Shown: one piece after another, positions 57,345-64,000 of the stretch | Numbering within the stretch: the stretch's first letter is position 1 | Layout: every line of letters starts with the position of its first letter | Assembly (NCBI GenBank): GCA_947561395.2 | Contig: OX387190.1 | Coordinates: forward strand, 35,886,392 to 35,950,391 | Source of the DNA: Buxus sempervirens | Taxonomy: Eukaryota > Streptophyta > Magnoliopsida > Buxales > Buxaceae | DNA: 64,000 bases | Direction of reading: 5' to 3' | The notes under the pieces: generated by a model | Told to the model about the DNA's origin: nothing | Seen by the model: the letters and a program-made list of their open reading frames with translations, nothing else | Database searches by the model: none | Position numbers and translations under genes: made by a program

Positions 57345-57823
57345 GGTACGGGTGCTAAACGGCCCGTTTTATATAAACCCCAGACCTGGCATGGCATGCC
57401 CTAGCCGGTGGGCCGTGTCGGGCCTAAGGTATAAAAAATAATTTTTTAAAAAAATCAAGAAAAATTTTTAAAAAAATAGTAAAAAATCACAAAAAAAATC
57501 TGAAAAATATGTTTATTATTCACAAAATTATCTTACACATATTGAGATAGATTTTGTTCAAAAAATATAAATAAATAAATTATTACAAGTACAACTTTAC
57601 AAATTATTTTTTTAAAAAAACCAAGGAAAATTAGAAAGAAAAGTAAAAAATCACAGAAAAATTCTGAAAAAAATGTTTATTATTCACAAAATTGTTTTAC
57701 ACATATAGGGATAGATTTTGCCCAAAAAAATGAGTTGGCAACGGTGTGGGTTGAACTAACTTGATTGTTTTTAGTATTTGTATTTATATCTATTAATATA
57801 TTAAATGACTAAAGTAGCCTTCT
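57345..57823. mobile_element. Decayed hAT-like remnant into which CACTA copy 3 inserted
   Basis: It starts with GGGTGCTAAACGGCCCG and GGTGGGCCGTG. Then come two diverged copies of an AT-rich block (TTTATTATTCACAAAAT, near 57507 and 57676) that resembles, in reverse complement, the centre of the hAT element at 49145-50024. Its right part ends at the CACTA terminus; no terminal repeat remains. Confidence 0.5.
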
Positions 57824-57883
57824 CACTACAAAAAAAACGGGGCTTTAGCGCCGGGGGACTGTATACCGCCGTGGAATTAAGTC

Positions 57884-58360
57884 TTTAGCGGCGGTAAATT
57901 TCTACCGCCGCTAAAAAGAATGGCGGCAACACGAATTCTCGCACGAATGTTTGGCGCATCTTTGTACCGGCGGTAAAGCCGCCGGTAATATTGAAACCTA
58001 TCGCTAGGGAAAATAATATTTGTTATGTTTTTCATAAGTATAATTAATATTTTGAGCGGCGGTAATTACCGCCGCTAAAACACTTTATAACGGCGGGAAT
58101 TATTTACCGCCGCAAAAGATTATATTACGATCGCGCTACGTTGGCTTTTAGCGGCGGTAACTTATTACCGCCGCTAAAAGGTCATAAATGCCATCACGCG
58201 ATTTGGGTTTTGGCGGCGGTAACTTATTACCGCCGCTAAAAGGTCATAAATGCCATCACGCGATTTGGGTTTTAGCGGCGGTAACTTATTACCGCCGCTA
58301 AAAGGTCATAATCACGCGATTTGGGTTTTAGCGGCGGTAATAAGTTACTGCCGCTAAAAG
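57884..58360. repeat. Subterminal palindromes of CACTA copy 3
   Basis: At least six near-perfect inverted repeats with arms TTAGCGGCGGTAA / TTACCGCCGCTAA, at about 57884-57916, 58053-58080, 58147-58180, 58208-58241, 58270-58303 and 58327-58360. The last four are units of a roughly 60-bp tandem repeat that also includes GCCATCACGCGATTTGGG. In CACTA elements such subterminal motifs bind the element's DNA-binding protein; that role is inferred here. Confidence 0.9.
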
Positions 58361-61300
58361 GGATTAAATCCCCAAATCGCGCGAATGGGGTTTTCTTCTC
58401 TGCGCGAAAACCCTTGTAAATTCTTTGCTGCTCGCTGCTCGCCGTCGCCGACGCCGACCTTCCTGCTGTCGCCGACCTTCCTGCCGTCGACGTTCGTCTT
58501 CTCCGTCGCCAAGCCGCCGCCGGCCATCTTCTCCGTCGCCGTTCATCTTCTCCGTCGCCAAGCGCCGCTGGCCATCTTCGCCGTTTGCCGTTCAACAGGT
58601 AAGTTGTCGCCCTTCGCCGTTTGCTTCAGTGGATTTAACAATGTTGTCATACTGTGGTCACTTTTTGCAATGTAATGGTTAGACTGATCTGAACATTTCG
58701 CATATGATGAGCTGCGATTTTTGAGATGAGCTTTCTTTTGATTTTTGAGATGAGTTGCATCTGTTGAACCATGATGAGCTCTTGTATGCCTGACATTAGC
58801 ATTTTGCTACAAGCTTTTGCACTCTAACTTGGACACAATTTCACACTGAGATTAACACATAAGATTGAAAGGATTCAGTTTGGGGGAGGGATAGCAAAGA
58901 AGAATCATTTACTCAATTGTGAAAAAGATGCCATGACAAGGAGTTAAGGTGCTTGAACATTGTTACAGAAATACTAATTTTATCATTTTGGATCTGATAT
59001 TTTTTCATCAATGAATAAAGTTTAAGGAGCTTAGTTGTTTAGATAAAGTTCGGTTTAACTTAGGTGAGGCATCTGAGTTGTGCAAAATCTGCAGTCTAGC
59101 TTATGGAGGAAACATTTCTGATATTGCCCTACTCCTGTACCCTTGTCCTGTTTTATATGGCATTGCCTATTGATTCAACATCAAGTTCTTGATGCAATTA
59201 TGGTGGGGAGAGACATGGCTCTGGGCCAAATTTGCTCCTATTCTGTGTAAACATGAATGAGGATATTATAGACGTTATATCCTGGTTTCAGCCAGTTCTT
59301 TCTTTGATCTGGGAATACAATACAATTTTTCTAGCAATTACTTTCTTCAGAGGGCAACGAAATACCTGTTCAGATTTTTTTGGTCTTTGGTTGCATGTTT
59401 TTTTTGGGACTTAACTAGTTAATAGGTCGAGAAAATTCTGTTGTTATTCGAAAGGCTACTAGTCACATAAATCTTGCTTTTGTTATAATTCATTACACTA
59501 CATCGTAAAAGAAGAAAAACAACATGGAAAGTGGAAAATAAATATCAGAAAGGGAAAAAATAACTTATTACAAAATAATGATGCCATGCAACTAAAAAGA
59601 AAAGTTCCTATCCTCAAATTAATTTCCAGTTTGATAAAAGAACAAGAAAGCAAAAGATCTTGTCTTGTCTTGACAAGATCTTCTGCTCTATAGGGTGGAT
59701 CCTAGAAACCACAGCTCTAATCCAGTTATAATTTGACCTGTACATACCTAGAAACCACAGCTCTAATGCTAGTCAGAAACATTAAGAACTAACAGTTTTT
59801 TTCCATTTTTTTGGTATCCATTTTGCCTTCTTGATATTCATTGGCTTGCAATACATTGCTTTTGCTAGAAAGCCAGTTTGCTAGCTAGTTAAAGTTCAAT
59901 GGCTTATAATGTTTTTGTTTCCACTTGTTTTAGAGTCTTATAGCTCAAATCTGTAAAATTTAGGCTAATATACCTCCATATACTTTAATTAATTTGTTAG
60001 ATCAATATAACATGTGGATGTTCTTTTTGGATTGTATATGAATGCAATATTTCGACTCTTCTTTTCTTTCCAGGTTAAATCATTATTATTTTAGACCAAT
60101 TTGGTCTGGACAAATGTCTATTTTTAGGGGAGATGCTGCCGAAATTTTTAGGGGAGATAAATAATGGCTAAATCATTATTTATCTCTTTAAATTAAAAAA
60201 TAAAATTTTAGTGGGGGCAATTGCCCCCTCTAGCTCTAAGGTGGTTCCGCCACTGGATACTTATAGCACCAGAAATGTGTTTGATTTTCTAATGAAGGTG
60301 TTAGGGTTGTAGACTCTTTAAGGGGGAAAACGGCATTGTAAGGAAAATATCATGCATGAGAAAAACTGGTCGAATTTGAAATACTTGGGAGTCTGGTATA
60401 TTGGAAATACTAATATTTTTAGGCTTTGTACAGTTGATCCAACCTTAATAGTGGATACCTCGTCTACATATTAAAGGGCTCTCATGCAAATGGAAATACT
60501 GAATATCCTTTTATGTTTGAGGTTAAAAGCCTCAACATTATCAACCATAATACTTTATTGGAGACTCAGTTGTGGTATGTTTCCTGGCCATTTATTGTTC
60601 CTAGCTTGACCATATTGCGGAAGCTTCTATGTTCAGTCCACTATGATTGATTTTGGTGTCAATAATTCTTGATTTCTTTCCCTCTTCCTCAGAGTCAATA
60701 AAATTTGGTAATTCTTAAAATTCTGAGCATACCATTGACTTATGTCATTGTCTAGATATTAAATATTCATTCTATACTGAGTGCCAATGACTATAGTTTG
60801 AATGCTATTTTTGGATATGCATGTGGATATGGATGTGAAAGCTTCGACTCTTCTTTTCTTTACAGGTTAAACCATTATTATTTTAGACCAATTTGGTCTG
60901 GACAACCCTCTATTTTTAGGAGAGATAAATAATGGTTAAACCATTATTTATCTCTTTAAGTTCCTTGTTGTGATATTTCTGTTCTAATGCTGTTCAATAC
61001 CATTGATATTATGATTAGCAGTTTTTTATTCTATTTTTTGGTTAACCTGGTAATTGTTTTTATATTTATTTATCTCATAAAAAAAGTGGGAACAATTCAA
61101 ATACCCGTCTGAGAGGTTACATGTGTAACTATGCCCATCCTATTTTGTGTACTTTGAAGATATTGCATCTTCGCAGTAAGTTTGCAATAATTCTTAGTAT
61201 TTAAATATGAAGGCATAGATTTGCACATGTAACATCTTGGATTGTCATATTGACAGTTTGGGGATATCAAGTATGTTACTTGTTGACATGTGATTTATAT

Positions 61301-61610
61301 GTATCTCTACTTATAATTTTGGTTTTATCTCTTTGTTCTTCAAATACATAGCTTTATTGACTTTACGTCAGAAAACTTTACGTATTTGAAGAACTGCGCA
61401 GAGATGCTGCCGAAATTCGTGGAGAAATATATGAATCTTATGACAAACAAGTAATGTATTTGGTATTCCTAAATGGGTAAAACCAAGCATAAATTTTAAA
61501 ACTAACATAAGTACCGTTTGCTATTAGCTAGATTCATTTATAGAGTATGTTTTGCAGAAAGTAATCTTATTCAAAAGCGACGGGTAAATTCTTTCACAAC
61601 ATACTAATAG
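58361..61610 (+). other. Leader and interior of CACTA copy 3
   Basis: 58385-58600 is GC-rich and rich in CGCCG words and gives spurious frames on both strands. A direct repeat of about 110 bp, starting TCGACTCTTCTTTTCTTTCC, occurs at 60052 and 60844. The second copy ends in an exact 35-bp palindrome (60921-60955), with arms AGAGATAAATAATGGTT. No gene is recognised; a long 5' UTR intron of the transposase is possible. Confidence 0.6.
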
Positions 61611-64000
61611 ATGGATCGAAGGTGGATGAAAAGATCTAGGTAAATATTATGTTAATTTCTTAATGTTTTGATGAAGGGTGTGTATCTATATTTATTAACT
61701 AAATAGGTTACGTTTACTATGGATGGAATAGGGCTAGTCAAGATTATCAAGATGGAGTCTTGGGTTTCATCAAGTTTGCATGTTCTCCCGGGGCAACTAT
61801 TAATGGGTTGTTGAAGTGTCCTTGTCCGAAATGTAATAATGTGTTGTATCAAAGTCAAGAAGTTGCATACGAACACATGATTTGCAATGGATTTGATCAA
61901 AACTACACAAAATGGTACTATCATGGGGAGGATATTCTCGATTTACAACCCCCCCCCCCCCCATGTTAATCCCATAGTAGATGATGCACAATTTGTGGGT
62001 GATGAAGTTAGGCTCATGGTTAAAGAAGCTTATGGGGTGCAGGATGAAATGGACGTATCTGCGAGTTCTTCACATAGGCCATCAGATGATACCCCAACTT
62101 GTAATAATCCACAGTTTGAGAAACTCTTCCATGATGCTGGAGAAGAGTTATACCCGGGGTGTAAAAGCCACACGAAATTGTCGTTCATTGTTAAACTATT
62201 TCATATAAAGTGCCTAAGTGGATGGAGCAATAAGTCATTGACTTTGACGCTTGAGTTGTTGAGAGAGACATTTCCGTTTGTGTCAAAATTGCCAAAAACA
62301 AGTTCACAGGTCAAGACGATGATATCGGACCTGGGTCTTAATTATAACAAAATAGATGCGTGCTCAAATGACTGTATGCTATATTTGAATGAAACTAGTG
62401 AAAAACAAAAATGTGATATTTGCGGTACTTCTAGATGGAAATCCGAAGACAGTCATTCCAATAAAAAGGGAAAGAAAAAGGCAGCAAAGATATTAAGGCA
62501 CTTTCCTTTGAAGCCGCGTCTTCAAAGATTGTATATGTCTTCCAAGATTGCCGATGATATGAGATGGCATGTGGATGGTCGTACTGATGATGATAAGTTA
62601 AGGCATCCTGCGGATTCTATGACTTGGAAATATTTTGATGTTATGAATAGCGAGTTCAGTTCTGATCCTCGTAATGTTAGACTGGGCTTAGCATCTGACG
62701 GCTTCAATCCATTTAGATCAATGAGTATCACCCACAGTACGTGGCCAGTCATTTTGATTCCATATAACTTGCCACCATGGTTGTGCATGAAACAACCAAA
62801 CATGATCCTTTCTTTACTCATACCAGGGCCGAAGGGGCCGGGAAATGATATTGATGTGTACTTGCGCCCTCTTATAGAAGAGTTAAAAGACCTATGGGGT
62901 TCTGGGGTTGAGACATATGATGCGTCAATAATAGGTACTTGTACACCCTAAAGTCATATGTGCGCAATCGAGCACAACCGGAGGGGTCAATTGCAGAAGG
63001 GTATATTGCGGAAGAATGTATGATATTCTGTTCCCGATACTTACCTAACGTAGAATCAAAAACTAATCAGCCGCAAAGAAACTATGATGAAACTGCAATT
63101 GGAAGTGCCCAACCATATAAATTATCCAATATTGAGTGGGCACAAGCGCATCGTTATGTGCTTTTCAATGACGATAGGGTTGCAAGTTTTCGAATGTAAG
63201 AAGTTACTTACTTACCTCATCCATTTGTTTCTATATTACAATATTTTCATATTCTTTGAATTAATCATTGTATTTTACATTACAGGCGTCATCTAAGCCT
63301 TCTTAAGATGTTAACTCCAAGGGCAAGGGAACATGACATACAAAAGAAACATAATAATGAATTCATGCAGTGGTTTAAAGAACATGTAAGACACCTTGTT
63401 TCATTTATAGAGTTTTAGCTCCACATGTGTTGTTTAATATTGCATTTCTTAACCTACTTGGCCCCTTATTTATAGGCCGAGACACTAAAAGCATCAAATA
63501 GTGCCGTCTCCGACGACATTATGTTGTTGTCACAGGGGTCACAATCAATGGCAAAAAAATTCAAGGGATACATAAGTAATGGATATCGTTTTTGCACGAT
63601 GGAGAAAGAGAAATCCTCAAAAAGTCAAAATAGCGGTGTTGTGGTAAAAGCAAGCACTACTAGCTACGCTAGTACGAAAGATAAAAATCCAATAACAAGT
63701 TATATGTCTTTTTACGGGCGTCTGACTGATGTGGTCGAATTGGCATATTCAGAGCAGCTTAGACATGTACTGTTTAAGTGTGATTGGGTTGATATCATGA
63801 CACAAGGAAGAGGCATTAAGACAGATGAGTTAGGATTTACACTTGTGAACTTCAAACGGTTATTATATACTGGTCAACATGTCATGGATGATCCGTTTGT
63901 GTTCGCATTTCAAGCTGAACAAGTTTTCTTTGTGGTGGATCCAATCGATGAAGAGTGGAATGTTGTTGTGAAGACTAAGCCAAGGGACTTGTTTGAATTG
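61611..64000 (+). pseudogene. CACTA (TNP2-type) transposase gene, frame-broken and internally deleted
   Basis: Exon 1 61611-61639 (MDRRWMKRS). A 92-nt intron ends at 61731. Exon 2 continues RASQDYQDGVLGFIKFA, a zinc-ligand-like CPCPKCNNV, then YEHMICNGFDQNY: the transposase-associated domain. A run of 14 C (61949-61962) shifts the frame. The next frame holds the start of the Transposase_21 domain (ADDMRWH, LASDGFNPF) to ETYDAS near 62925. There it jumps directly to RYLYTLKSYVRN, which belongs in the DUF4218 region, so about 350 residues including most of the catalytic domain are missing. Further exons, 63286-63385 and 63476 on (introns 63196-63285 and 63386-63475), encode a DUF4216-type domain (LFKCDWVD, DELGFTLVNF) that continues past the window. 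Confidence 0.88.

Larger units (their letters stand above)
57824..64000 (+). mobile_element. CACTA element copy 3, runs off the window
   Basis: It starts CACTACAAAAAAAACGGGG. Subterminal palindromes follow to about 58360, then a GC-rich leader with a donor-like CAACAGGTAAGTTG (58594-58607), about 3 kb of AT-rich interior, and a transposase gene from 61611. 61080-61660 is homologous to 38740-39330 of copy 2, so it is a larger member of the same lineage. The 3' terminus is beyond 64000. Confidence 0.9.

Noticed and set aside
58272-58682. Arg- or Ser-rich frames on both strands
   Set aside because: Products of CGCCG-rich leader sequence and subterminal repeats.
1-64000. A biosynthetic gene cluster with several enzyme classes
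   Set aside because: Only CYP81-type P450s are present. No transferase, synthase, transporter or regulator gene can be supported in the window.

Overview
This is nuclear DNA from a flowering plant, most likely a eudicot; I cannot name the species. The evidence is plant-type (A-type) cytochrome P450 genes with the conserved short phase-0 intron, and a dense load of plant transposons: CACTA, hAT, Mutator-like, Copia, and several solo LTRs. No bacterial-style operons, rRNA, tRNA or CRISPR array were seen. The only host genes I can support are four P450 genes and the tail of a fifth, all on the + strand and all of the CYP81 family.

Layout. The P450 genes are: 1-117 (last 38 codons of gene 0), 1326-2973 (gene 1), 23860-25507 (gene 2), 42192-43839 (gene 3) and 51097-52711 (gene 4). 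Genes 1 to 3 each encode 516 residues in two exons of 930 and 621 nt around a 97-nt intron. Gene 4 has a 4-nt insertion at the intron acceptor and a 36-nt in-frame deletion; it stays open only if splicing moves 7 nt downstream (503 residues). Flanking DNA suggests an alternating array. Genes 1 and 3 share one upstream type (A). Genes 2 and 4 share another (B), and gene 0 has a B-like 3' flank. The array therefore looks like repeated duplication of an A-B pair, and gene 3 looks like an A promoter joined to B-like coding sequence.

The large gaps are transposon insertions that can be ordered by nesting. Between genes 1 and 2, a 5'-truncated LINE fragment with an RNase H domain and poly(A) tail sits in the B upstream region. 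A 13-kb element with Mutator-like termini split that fragment inside its RNase H reading frame. The 13-kb element was in turn filled by at least three solo LTRs, and it carries a 22-bp minisatellite in both orientations. The matching sites beside gene 4 (47.7-51 kb) lack these insertions.

Between genes 2 and 3, a CACTA-bearing segment was tandemly duplicated. The second copy was then hit by a very young LTR element (30363-35997; I see one LTR mismatch in 1145 bp). This element encodes an intact 601-residue Gag and no Pol, which fits a non-autonomous TR-GAG-like Copia derivative. The second CACTA copy is complete (36103-40186, TSD AGA) and holds a dead transposase fragment.

From 57824 to the window end is a third CACTA element. 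It has strong palindromic subterminal repeats and a multi-exon transposase gene broken by a 14-C run and a large internal deletion. The window shows no novel enzymatic pathway. Its main interest is the P450 array's history (gene conversion, splice-site rescue), the nested insertions that can be dated by empty sites, and the palindrome arrays in the upstream parts of two unrelated LTR families.
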